In this document: positions 51,534 through 61,400 of the stretch, piece after piece
Numbering within the stretch: position 1 is the first letter of the stretch
Layout: each line of letters begins with the position of its first letter
Virus record (IMG/VR): IMGVR_UViG_3300042475_004859
Location: 1 to 64,000 of that record
DNA length: 64,000 nt
Source of the DNA: a virus
Strand: one strand, 5' to 3'
Notes under the pieces: model-generated
What the model saw: the letters and a program-made list of their open reading frames with translations, nothing else
Databases searched by the model: none
Told to the model about the DNA's origin: nothing
Program-made: the position numbers and the translations under genes

Positions 51534-54500
51534 TCATATTGTTGTAAAATAACCGGTAACATAATCACTAACGCCATTAAGATTTTGATTTATAGATCTT
51601 AAACGTGTGTAGTATGTAGTGTTTGCACTCAGTCCAGTGATAAAAATACCACTCATTATAATTGCTCTATTTCTATTCCATTTTAAGCCCCATTCTATTT
51701 CTTGATATTGTTCAAGCGTCCAATACCCTGTTGGATTTGAAATTAAATCTTGAAAATTAATAATTTTGTTATTATAACCAGGAATAAAATTAAGAAAATT
51801 CGAGTTTGTAGAAACATCTAAAATATAATTTGTTGTTTTTTCGTTTATATAATAAAACATTCCAGGAATAGGCGTTCTTAATCTTTCTGACCTATCAAGA
51901 GTTATTAAATCTTCTGGTACCGAAGCAAGACTTGATCTTGGATTAGGAATATAAACAACTGGAGTATAACGACTATTTTCTATTCTTGCCCAATTTATAA
52001 AAGCTTTGTTAGTACTAATATTAGTAAATATAGCATGGCCAGGTTTTTCAATTACTGGTTGAGCAGTCATTTCTTTAATTAAAATAGTCTGTGGAAAATT
52101 ATTTTCAATAATTTCTATTCTATATCCGCTATTTATATTCAAAATATTTTCATTAATGTTATTATAAAATATAACTATATCATTTTCTTTAAAAATTCCG
52201 GATTGGCTATATGTTGTTAATTGTAAACCACACCCATTATTTCTGGGGGAATATATTTCATCATAAAATGCCGTATTTGACATTATTGCGCTAGATCCTG
52301 AAATAGCACGAATAAATAATGGGGTTGTAGGTCCATAAGAAATACTTCCATTACTATTTCCGGATTTTAACCCATTCAATGGTAAACATTTAGATTTAGT
52401 CGTAAAAATAAAACCAGACGAATAAGTATTATTAATTCCGCTACTTAGAACAAAAGTACTTTGCCCATTTGGATTTGAAAAATATGGATATACACATTTT
52501 GTTAGCGAAGACACTGAAGGTAAGTCACTTACAAACCCAGAATTTCCAGGATAATACCCACCACAAGCCCTATCAGATTTATATGGGTATACCACTTGAG
52601 AACTAGGCCAAGTTCTATTACTAGCCCAATAATATATTGGGCTATGCCATGCTTTTATCATAGATTTAAATCTAATATAATATGTAGTATTTTCTTGAAG
52701 ATTCGGTATTAGAATAGATCCATTTTTATTGTAATCTCCTTTTACAAATTCATAATCTTTATAAATAAAATTGGCAAAATTCGAATTTGTAGAAACATCC
52801 ACTAAATAATATAGCCCACTTGTAATATAAGTAGAATAGTCTTCTGTTATATAATATTGGTCACGAGAGTTTTTAAATGATATCCCAATCGAAGACGAAG
52901 TCGGTCTAGACGATTCAATATTTTTTAAAACGCTTGGGAGGGTATAAAAATATTTAATATATCCATTTGATTGACCAAAATTATTTTCTGGAACCACTTT
53001 AAAAAAATATAAAGTAGAAGGGTTTAAATTATTAACTATCTCAATATTTGATTGAATACTTTTGTTTTCATACCCACTAATATAATCAAATATATTATTA
53101 TTAAGACTACTTCTTCCTATACTCAATTTATAATTGTTAGCGCCTTGAATAAAATTCCAATTTATTGTAACACTATTTTCTGTTATATTAGATGTGGAAG
53201 TTTGATTTGTAAATAAATTTTGTGGAAGAGAAGTAAAAGTACATGTAGAGGAAATAAATTGAAAATTATTCAATGTATTTCCATAACCGATTCTTAAATA
53301 ATATGTAGTCCCTGGAGTTATACGTAATTCAGCCGTTTGACTTATTAATACTTCATTTAATGTTGATAAATATCTTTTATAACTGCTAGAATTTGTAAAA
53401 CTAGGATTTGTAGATAACTCTACTGTGTAAATTGTATAAGCAGGATTTGCATAAAAATTAACTGTAAAAGATTCTTGCCCTATATTTGTAACAAATGGCC
53501 CTACAATACTTACAGAAGCAGTTTTTATGGTTAATATATTTGAGTTTAGACTAGAACCATTATTATTTAAAGCTCTAATTCTTACATAATAAACTGTTCC
53601 GGGTTTTAAACCTGTTACAAATTCGTTTGTTATTTTTACTTCTTTATTTAAATATCCTGGTATAAAATTAGTAAAATTAATATTCTCAGAAATATCAATA
53701 CGATATTCGATAGCATTTTGAACAAAAGACCATTGAAGTGAGAATGTTGTAGGATTAATATCGGATACAGATAAATTATTTGGTGGTTGTAATACATTAC
53801 TAGAAGAGCTGCTAGAAGAACTGCTGAATAATTTTAAAGTTTTAGCTGATATAATTGGTGAGTTTATGCTAGTATTTCTAGAATCTATAGAACGAAAACG
53901 AATATAATAAGTTTTATCATTTTCTAAATTAACAATATTTTCTTGATAATTAGCATTTGCAAGTTTATTTTCGTAACCAGTTAAATAATTTATAAAGCTT
54001 GAATTAGAAGAAATGTCTAATCTATAGCCGGTAGCTTCATTTATACCCGTCCAATTAATTTGAAATGAATTTAGAGTAATATTTGAAATATTAATTTGCG
54101 TTGGCGGTCTTAAATCTAATGTTCTAACTAACTGTGTTGGAGAAAAAGTTTCATTTACACTGTATTCATTTGCTGTCCGTATTCTTACATAATAATTTGT
54201 ACTTGGGAATAATCCAGAAACAATATTAGAGTATCCAGTTACTATTTTATTTTGATAATTATTTACATAGTCTATAAAATTAGATCCAGTTGAAACATCT
54301 AAAATATAATAAGTAGCACCAAAAGTGTTAGCCCAATTAGTTTGAAAAGATTGGTGTTGAATATTTGAAAATGTAACATAGCCTAGATTTATTGGAGACG
54401 TTTTAATTTGAAACTTTTCTGAATATGGGCTTATATTTAAATTATCAATTGCGCCTCTTACACGGGTATAATATGTAGTGCCAGGAATAAGATTGTTTAT

Positions 54501-56732
54501 AAAAAGATTCGTATTTGTAATTTTATAATCTTTAAAGATATCTACAAAATTTGAAAAACCAGAATTTGTAGAAACATCTACTAAATAATAATTTACATTA
54601 CTAACAGGTGGCCAAGAAAAATTAAAACTGTTACTACTGATATTCGAAAAATTAAAATTTGAAATGTTATTTGTATATGTATAAAAATTTTTAATAGTAT
54701 ATTCACTTTCAGGATAGTTATCTTTATTTGCACATGATTTAACTCTTAAATAATATAAAGATCCTGCTGATAATCCTGTTATCGGATATGTAAGACTTTG
54801 AGAAGCGTAAAGTCCACTTATAACCCTATTTTGATAATCTCCCACAAAAGAATTAAAGTTAGCATTTTCAGAAACATCTAATTTATAAGTCAATAAATTA
54901 TTATTATTGAGACAGTAATCGTTTTTAGGAAACACAATGCTAATACCCGAGTTAGATATTGAATTTATTGATAAATTATTTGGTGGTAATGGTGTGGGTG
55001 TAACTATTAAAGTATTAGAAACATAATTTTTTAAATTTGTTGATATTACATTTGCTTTTATATAATAAGTTTCTCCTAGACGTACTCTTTTAAAACTATA
55101 TGAATTAAATCCTATTCTATAAATACCAGTTCCATTTAATAAAGCCGATCTTTCTAATAAAGACTTACTTGTTTCAGATATAGATCCATTAAAACCCATA
55201 CTTGCTGTTGTTGAGCACACTGGAGAAACATTACTTAAATTAAAACCGTTAAAATTAGAATAATTTGAAATATTTAAATTTACATCTTTAATGTTTGCTA
55301 AATCATTCCAAGAGACTTTTATTTCGTTTTCGTTTGCATAAGCTAAACTTAAAATAGGATTATAAGTTAAAGTAAACTGTAAAATTGAAGAATAATCACT
55401 ACTTATAGATTTTGTGTTAGCTTTGACCCTTATATAATAATTAGTATTATTAGTAGCATTATTTACTATAATATTATTAGATATAACATTTTTATTTTCC
55501 CACCCTACGAGATAATCTGTAAAACTAGAATCTTTAGCAATATCAATATTATAACTAACAGCTTGTGGAACAGGAATCCAATTTAAATTAAAACTCGTGC
55601 CCTCATTGATAGTATATGATATTTGACTTGGCGGATTTGGTTTTGTTAAAAATACTGTCGTTCCATATTCGCTATCTGAATTATTTTTGTTCGCTTTTAT
55701 ACGAACATAATAATTAGTACCGACCTCTAAAGAATTAACATTTTCAGTTGTTGAGTTAATAATTTTATTTTGATAGCCTGGAATAATATCTGTAAAAGTA
55801 GAATTTTTTGATATATCTAATGTATAATTAACGGCACCATTAATACTATCCCAACTTATGCTACAAGTAGATGTTTCTATATTAGATACTGAAATAGTTG
55901 GGGTTCCTAAAGTTAGAGTTACATCAAATACATATGAATTAATACTAGATCCAGAACTATTCGCAGATCTTATTCTAATATAATAAGTTCTATCGCTATT
56001 CCAAAAATCATTGGTGACACCACCCAAATTCACTGTATTTAAAAAAGTTTCTTGATTTTGGGTATTCGGTCCAAATGTTAAAAAATTTGGATCTGATGAA
56101 ATATCATAAAAATATTTTGTAGCACCGGGAGCTCTAGACCAAAACAATGTTAAACTATTTTGAGTTATATTCAAGGCCTGTATATTATTAGGAGGCTCAG
56201 GAATTGTTACTTTAGAAAAAATAGCCGAATTAATACTACTTTTATTATTTATGTTTACAGATCTAATTCTTACAAAATATGTACCCCCTGGCACTAAATT
56301 TGTGATAATAGCGCTATTAGAAATGACACTCTTGTTTTGGTTATCATTTACAAAATTTGTGAAATTAGAATTCGTAGAAATATCTAATTGATAACTTGCA
56401 GCTCCAATCATTACTGGCCAATCAATTTTAAAACTATCATTTGTAATGTTTGAAAAACTAATATTATTTGGAGGGTTTGCTAATGTAGACCTTATTACAG
56501 TATTAGAATTTGGTCCTTGACCTACAGAATTTACAGACCTAACACGAATATAATAAGTTGTTCCGACAGATAGTCCAGTGATTGTTATTTCATTTATCGT
56601 TACAACTCTATTACGGTAAGAAAAAACAAAATTAGTAAAGTTTGGATTTATAGCTACGTCTATTCTATATTCCAAAGCTTCTGGAACAGCGTTCCATTTA
56701 ACTTTTATACTATTTGTTGTAACATTTCCCAT
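51534..56732 (-). CDS. Fibronectin type III repeat protein (about 15 repeats)
   Basis: 1732 residues. I count about 15 FN3-like repeats of roughly 85-115 residues, each with a W in the second strand, LDIS/VDVS-x-N-x-x-F, a GYxNK turn, and ending YYxRIRSxN. Examples start ITNDSFKIDW, ITQNSLTLFW, INPTTFSLQW and ISTNKAFINW. A short serine linker separates repeats 10 and 11. The last repeats are longer and contain insertions rich in Cys and Pro. FN3 chains in phage tails bind carbohydrate surfaces. No catalytic motif is seen. Confidence 0.85.
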   Translation of the reverse strand: MGNVTTNSIKVKWNAVPEALEYRIDVAINPNFTNFVFSYRNRVVTINEITITGLSVGTTYYIRVRSVNSVGQGPNSNTVIRSTLANPPNNISFSNITNDSFKIDWPVMIGAASYQLDISTNSNFTNFVNDNQNKSVISNSAIITNLVPGGTYFVRIRSVNINNKSSINSAIFSKVTIPEPPNNIQALNITQNSLTLFWSRAPGATKYFYDISSDPNFLTFGPNTQNQETFLNTVNLGGVTNDFWNSDRTYYIRIRSANSSGSSINSYVFDVTLTLGTPTISVSNIETSTCSISWDSINGAVNYTLDISKNSTFTDIIPGYQNKIINSTTENVNSLEVGTNYYVRIKANKNNSDSEYGTTVFLTKPNPPSQISYTINEGTSFNLNWIPVPQAVSYNIDIAKDSSFTDYLVGWENKNVISNNIIVNNATNNTNYYIRVKANTKSISSDYSSILQFTLTYNPILSLAYANENEIKVSWNDLANIKDVNLNISNYSNFNGFNLSNVSPVCSTTASMGFNGSISETSKSLLERSALLNGTGIYRIGFNSYSFKRVRLGETYYIKANVISTNLKNYVSNTLIVTPTPLPPNNLSINSISNSGISIVFPKNDYCLNNNNLLTYKLDVSENANFNSFVGDYQNRVISGLYASQSLTYPITGLSAGSLYYLRVKSCANKDNYPESEYTIKNFYTYTNNISNFNFSNISSNSFNFSWPPVSNVNYYLVDVSTNSGFSNFVDIFKDYKITNTNLFINNLIPGTTYYTRVRGAIDNLNISPYSEKFQIKTSPINLGYVTFSNIQHQSFQTNWANTFGATYYILDVSTGSNFIDYVNNYQNKIVTGYSNIVSGLFPSTNYYVRIRTANEYSVNETFSPTQLVRTLDLRPPTQINISNITLNSFQINWTGINEATGYRLDISSNSSFINYLTGYENKLANANYQENIVNLENDKTYYIRFRSIDSRNTSINSPIISAKTLKLFSSSSSSSSSNVLQPPNNLSVSDINPTTFSLQWSFVQNAIEYRIDISENINFTNFIPGYLNKEVKITNEFVTGLKPGTVYYVRIRALNNNGSSLNSNILTIKTASVSIVGPFVTNIGQESFTVNFYANPAYTIYTVELSTNPSFTNSSSYKRYLSTLNEVLISQTAELRITPGTTYYLRIGYGNTLNNFQFISSTCTFTSLPQNLFTNQTSTSNITENSVTINWNFIQGANNYKLSIGRSSLNNNIFDYISGYENKSIQSNIEIVNNLNPSTLYFFKVVPENNFGQSNGYIKYFYTLPSVLKNIESSRPTSSSIGISFKNSRDQYYITEDYSTYITSGLYYLVDVSTNSNFANFIYKDYEFVKGDYNKNGSILIPNLQENTTYYIRFKSMIKAWHSPIYYWASNRTWPSSQVVYPYKSDRACGGYYPGNSGFVSDLPSVSSLTKCVYPYFSNPNGQSTFVLSSGINNTYSSGFIFTTKSKCLPLNGLKSGNSNGSISYGPTTPLFIRAISGSSAIMSNTAFYDEIYSPRNNGCGLQLTTYSQSGIFKENDIVIFYNNINENILNINSGYRIEIIENNFPQTILIKEMTAQPVIEKPGHAIFTNISTNKAFINWARIENSRYTPVVYIPNPRSSLASVPEDLITLDRSERLRTPIPGMFYYINEKTTNYILDVSTNSNFLNFIPGYNNKIINFQDLISNPTGYWTLEQYQEIEWGLKWNRNRAIIMSGIFITGLSANTTYYTRLRSINQNLNGVSDYVTGYFTTI

Positions 56733-56737
56733 AAATT

Positions 56738-58399
56738 TTATTCCTCTTCAATAGTTGGGGGTGAAACAAAAATAGTTTGTATGAGAGTAGGTGTATTTGG
56801 GCTTATTCCTAAAGAATTTTGAGATCTTATTCTTATATAATATGTATTTCCATCATTTAAATTTTCTATGTTTTCGCTATTAGTAAAAATTAGCTTGTTT
56901 TCGTAACCAGAAAGATAATTAGAAAAATTAGTATTTTCTGAAATATCTAGCCTATAATTTTCAGCACTGTTAACAATATCCCATGTTAATGTGAAACTTT
57001 TATCTGTTAAATTTGTTATGACTACATTCGTTGGCGGAGTAGGTATACTAGTAACAACACTCGACGAACTACTCGACGAACTACTCGACGAGCTACTCGA
57101 CGAGCTACTCGACGAGCTACTCGACGAGCTACTCGACGAGCTACTCGAAGAAATTAAATCACCAGCATACAAATTAAAAGTTTGCTCAAAAGCAGTAGAT
57201 TCTTGATAAGTATTTTTATTTATAACAATTCCTTTAAAAATAAAATTAATTACAGTTTGCCCATTATCTATTACTTCTAATATTCCATACTGCATCGCTG
57301 AACCCGTTCCGGAGTCATCCATAATTGGTCCAATAGTATAAGGACCACCTTTTGCTCTAATTTCTTGATCTAAAGGGGCCGCATGACACACTTTTAAATT
57401 ACCATAGTTATTAAAACTAGACCCGTCATCAAAAGCAAGCGCATGCATATCTCCAGAAAGAATTACTATACGATTATTTAGATTATTATTATTGATAAAA
57501 TCAACAATCTCCATTCTCGCAGCATGATAACCACCCCAATCATCTTTCCCATTTTCGACGGCAGAAATCCAAGGTTTTGTGTTTACCCAAACTATAATTT
57601 GATTACTATTTTTTGCAGATAACATTTCAGAAAAAAACCAGTTTTTCTGATTTGATGAAAATACCTCTTGTCTAATATCTGTAGATGGAAAAGTATTTTT
57701 TGGCTCTCTTTCGCTTCTAATATCTGTAAAAATAAAACGAACACGACCACGAACAAAACTATAATACGGGGCACTTAAACTTGCCGTATTCGCTAATAAA
57801 TGTTTATATGGAACCCTATTTCTAAATGCAGCAACAGCAGCATTCCTTGATGGATTATTTTTATCTGTGTCATTTGGTCCATAATCATGATCATCCCACA
57901 TATAATACATTGGTAAATTTTTCCAGCAATTATTTTGGCGCGGGGCGCTAAAAACTTTATTATATGCGTCATGAAATAAAGGTTCTATATTGACAGAGAT
58001 ATCGCTATAGTGCATATCCCCTAAATGAATAAAAAAATCTAAAGTATTGTTTATGGCTTTATTCGCAATATTATCATATATAATAGCATTTGATCCAGAT
58101 ATTTGATTTGACCAAGAACAAGAACCAAAACCAAATTTAAAATTATGATGCCCAACTTGTGAAGTTTTAAAACTGCCAGTAAAATTGTCAATTGGTATAT
58201 AGTTAGAATTTACTAATCTAACATAATATTTAGTGTCAGGTAAAAGACTATTATTACTAAATTTTATTAAATTATAATCAGAAATTATTTCTGATGGGAG
58301 TGATTCAGAATTTATGCTAGCAAAATTTTGACCAGTAGAGAATTGAGCTATATAGCCTGACTCAGGTCCAGTCATTTTAAATGTAATATTTGCTTTCAT
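56738..58399 (-). CDS. PhoD-like phosphatase fused to polyserine and FN3
   Basis: 553 residues. N-terminal FN3-like segment (1-80), then a PhoD-type metallophosphatase: FGFGSCSW at about 90-96, HLGDMHYSD at 125-133, YMWDDHDYGPND at about 166-177, and VILSGDMHALAFDD further on, the residues that bind metal in PhoD. A 31-Ser tract (57059-57151) and a C-terminal FN3 domain follow. PhoD enzymes cleave phosphomono- or diesters. Here it could open phosphate-containing surface polymers of the host or release adsorbed virions; that use is inference. Confidence 0.85.
   Translation of the reverse strand: MKANITFKMTGPESGYIAQFSTGQNFASINSESLPSEIISDYNLIKFSNNSLLPDTKYYVRLVNSNYIPIDNFTGSFKTSQVGHHNFKFGFGSCSWSNQISGSNAIIYDNIANKAINNTLDFFIHLGDMHYSDISVNIEPLFHDAYNKVFSAPRQNNCWKNLPMYYMWDDHDYGPNDTDKNNPSRNAAVAAFRNRVPYKHLLANTASLSAPYYSFVRGRVRFIFTDIRSEREPKNTFPSTDIRQEVFSSNQKNWFFSEMLSAKNSNQIIVWVNTKPWISAVENGKDDWGGYHAARMEIVDFINNNNLNNRIVILSGDMHALAFDDGSSFNNYGNLKVCHAAPLDQEIRAKGGPYTIGPIMDDSGTGSAMQYGILEVIDNGQTVINFIFKGIVINKNTYQESTAFEQTFNLYAGDLISSSSSSSSSSSSSSSSSSSSSSSSSSSSSSSVVTSIPTPPTNVVITNLTDKSFTLTWDIVNSAENYRLDISENTNFSNYLSGYENKLIFTNSENIENLNDGNTYYIRIRSQNSLGISPNTPTLIQTIFVSPPTIEEE
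57059..57151 (-). repeat. Polyserine tract, 31 Ser codons in 12-bp units
   Basis: The 12-bp unit AGC/AGT-TCG-TCG-AGT matches the tract at 47761 almost exactly, although the genes are about 9 kb apart. It links the phosphatase and FN3 domains. Confidence 0.93.
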
Positions 58400-58403
58400 A
58401 ATT

Positions 58404-61400
58404 TTAATCTACACTTATCCATATTGATTCCGTTTGGGTCAAGAGACTCGAAGAGCTTGAAGAACTCGAAGAGCTCGAAGATCCGCCTAAAACACCAGTA
58501 ATTACACATAAATCAGCAACCATATTTCCTCCGTAACTTTGAATACCAATCTTTAAAGAGTCCCCTGGCATAAGGGTTTGTGAGTATGGGGTTATTGTAT
58601 GGGCCCCATTCTTTGGAGTAGTATAATTGCAACCACCAGGCCAGAATGGATATTTGCCATCTTCATAAATCTGATCATTAAATAATACATCGTCATCTAC
58701 CCCACCAGACACATAAATTGTAATCGGGAAAGTATTGGTATTTGTATAAGTTTTAATTGGATTCATTGTCGCACAACTGCCAAAATGCGTTTGATATATG
58801 AATAAGTTTTCACCATTATTATCAGCACATTTCGGGAATGAAGACGAAGAAGAACTGCATAATCCACTATTCATAATTATACCACTATTTACATAAAACC
58901 ATTTAGGTTTAGCTCCAAAAATGTGACCATTCAATTCTGCGTAATATCCATCTTCAGCCGGATTTAAATATTTATCTTTATATAAAGGACAATCAATATT
59001 TAATCCACAATATTTATTTCTATAATAACGACGAATAGTTCTTGAAGAACACGATTCGTCTTTATAACATGAAAATCTTAGTGGAGTTAATGACGTCGGA
59101 TTTGGTATTATTTTAACAAAATTAGAAGTATATCCAGATAAAAAGCCGGTATACATAAAATCAGAATCTTTTCTAGGCCAGGAGCCGAAACAGTCAAAAA
59201 AGCAGTTTCTGTCGCTTGGATCACCAGAAACATAATATGTTGGTTTGATAACACTAAATTTTATATATGTAGAATCGCAAGGGTCAAAAAAGAAAGTGGG
59301 TGATCTTATAACTTCAATACATGGTGGAATCCCAGTATTATATAAAATATTATCTAAAGTTTTTAAACTTTCTTGCCATCCGGCAAATTGGGTGTCATTA
59401 GCTATTTCATGATAATCTGGAATAATAATTGGAATAAGAGATTTTTTAATACCAGAAAAATTTAAATAAACATTATCGCTATTAAATAATTCTTCAACAA
59501 TTTGATTCTTAATACGAAAATAATTTTTACCGAAAGGTAAATAACCAGTCAAAATTTTATTATTTAATAAAACTGGATCATTAATACTATTAACTATATA
59601 ACCAGAGACTTCTATTCCAGAGCTGTCAAACAAACCAAAAGCCGTCCAATTTCCATTTTCTTCCGAAGCTGTTTCCCAGTATATGTTTGTATTATAAACG
59701 AAGCCACTTAATTTAATATAAAAAGGGTTATCTGGATTTAATTTTATTTTATCCAAATTTGGATAATACCCATTTGATTCTGGTGATAAATTATTATACA
59801 CAACCAGCTCATCTTGGTAAAAATATTCTGTTAAGACATTCCCATTTATATCGACTTCTTCTTCACAGTCGTATGTTTGAACAGGATTGCCTTTAGTATC
59901 TAAAACTGGGTTTCCTTCCTCATCAAAACTATTAACTAATCTTAATGGAAGCTTTGGTATAGTAATAAAACCACCATATTCGTCCAAAACTGGATCCCCA
60001 TTTTCATTTCGTAAAACTTTACATTTTTTCTGTTTCTTAAATTCTGGTCTTCCTAAGAAATCCGTCCGTTGCTTGTATAATAAATTACCACTAATATCTG
60101 TTTTGTGAACTTTATAATCATCAAAATCACCGACTTTTTCTTTTTTACTTAACTGTGTTCCAATATAATTTGCAGACCCCTTTTCTTTTCCAGGTGCAAA
60201 AGGTAATTGGAATAAATTATTAAAGTATCCATCTCCAGATATAGTATAACCTAGTCTTGAGATACGAGTTCTCCCTCCAATGGGATAGCCAGAAAAGATA
60301 AAAATAAAACCAGATTTTAACTGAAACTCGCTACTTTCATATTGCCATTCAACCCCACTTAATAAAGGAGATACTGCAAAAGCATCTTTAGCGAATCTAT
60401 ATAATCTTGGGTCATATGGTTTTCCTACAATAGGTATTTGCCTAACAGCTGGTGGGGTGCCACTAATTTCAAAAACACCGGGAAATTTTAATAAATCTTC
60501 TGCGCAAAAATCTTGAAAAGTAATTTCTTTTTTTAAACCCGTTACTATATATCCAGAAGTAGGTATTTTTTTAACGCTCATGGTTCTTGGGTTAAAAGCC
60601 TCTTCGTCTAACAAATTTAAAAATTCTTCACCGCTTATATGTCCTGCCCATGGTTTTGTGATTGTCCAGGAACCAGGTTCAAAAAATTGTGCAAAATCAC
60701 CTAATATTTTTCCACTTATTCGACTTGGTACTCCGATGGCAGTGGCAAACCCAAAAACATCAAAAAATCCTGTCACACGACCCGTTACCGCTAACAGAGG
60801 TGATTTTAAATTTATAGTACTTAATTCTTCTGATTTGTAATCAGCATATATAACACCAGTATATTTAATAAACTGAGTGTCGATTCCAGTTACAAAACCT
60901 GTAATAGTAGATCTTCCTGCGTTTTCTGAACCTATAGTACTACAAATACTTAATTCGGGTCTATATTTACATAATATATTTAAAGTACTGTCACTTAAAA
61001 CCGTAGATCTTCTTAATATGCCTTCAGTATCATATTCCCAACCATAATAATCATCTCTTTTAAAACCAGTTCCTACGCCAGAATAATAACCTGTTAAAAA
61101 TCCACCTAAATACGTAACAGTTCCTTTATACTCAACATCCTTAACAAAAGATTTGGCGCTTATATCTGAAAATAAATCGGCGTCACCAATACCAGTTAAT
61201 GTAAAATCATATTTAAAAGAAACAAAACCTGGTGGATAATAACGATATAAATTAAAATAATATCCAGATGTAATACCTATAGTTGTAGAATCATGGGATG
61301 TAAACAAGCTACCATTGTTTAAAACTAAATCAATAGTATTATTTTCTATATAATTTGATAAATTATACTGGTTATAATTTCCAGTATATAAACTTATTTT

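Noticed and set aside
56991-57206. Leu-Asp-Glu-Leu repeat frame on the plus strand
   Set aside because: Antisense reading of the polyserine tract at 57059-57151, with no start context of its own.
58404-58420. GTGTAG near the start at 58399 considered a late-type promoter
   Set aside because: It lies in the last codons of the gene at 58404 and the box is imperfect, so it adds nothing.
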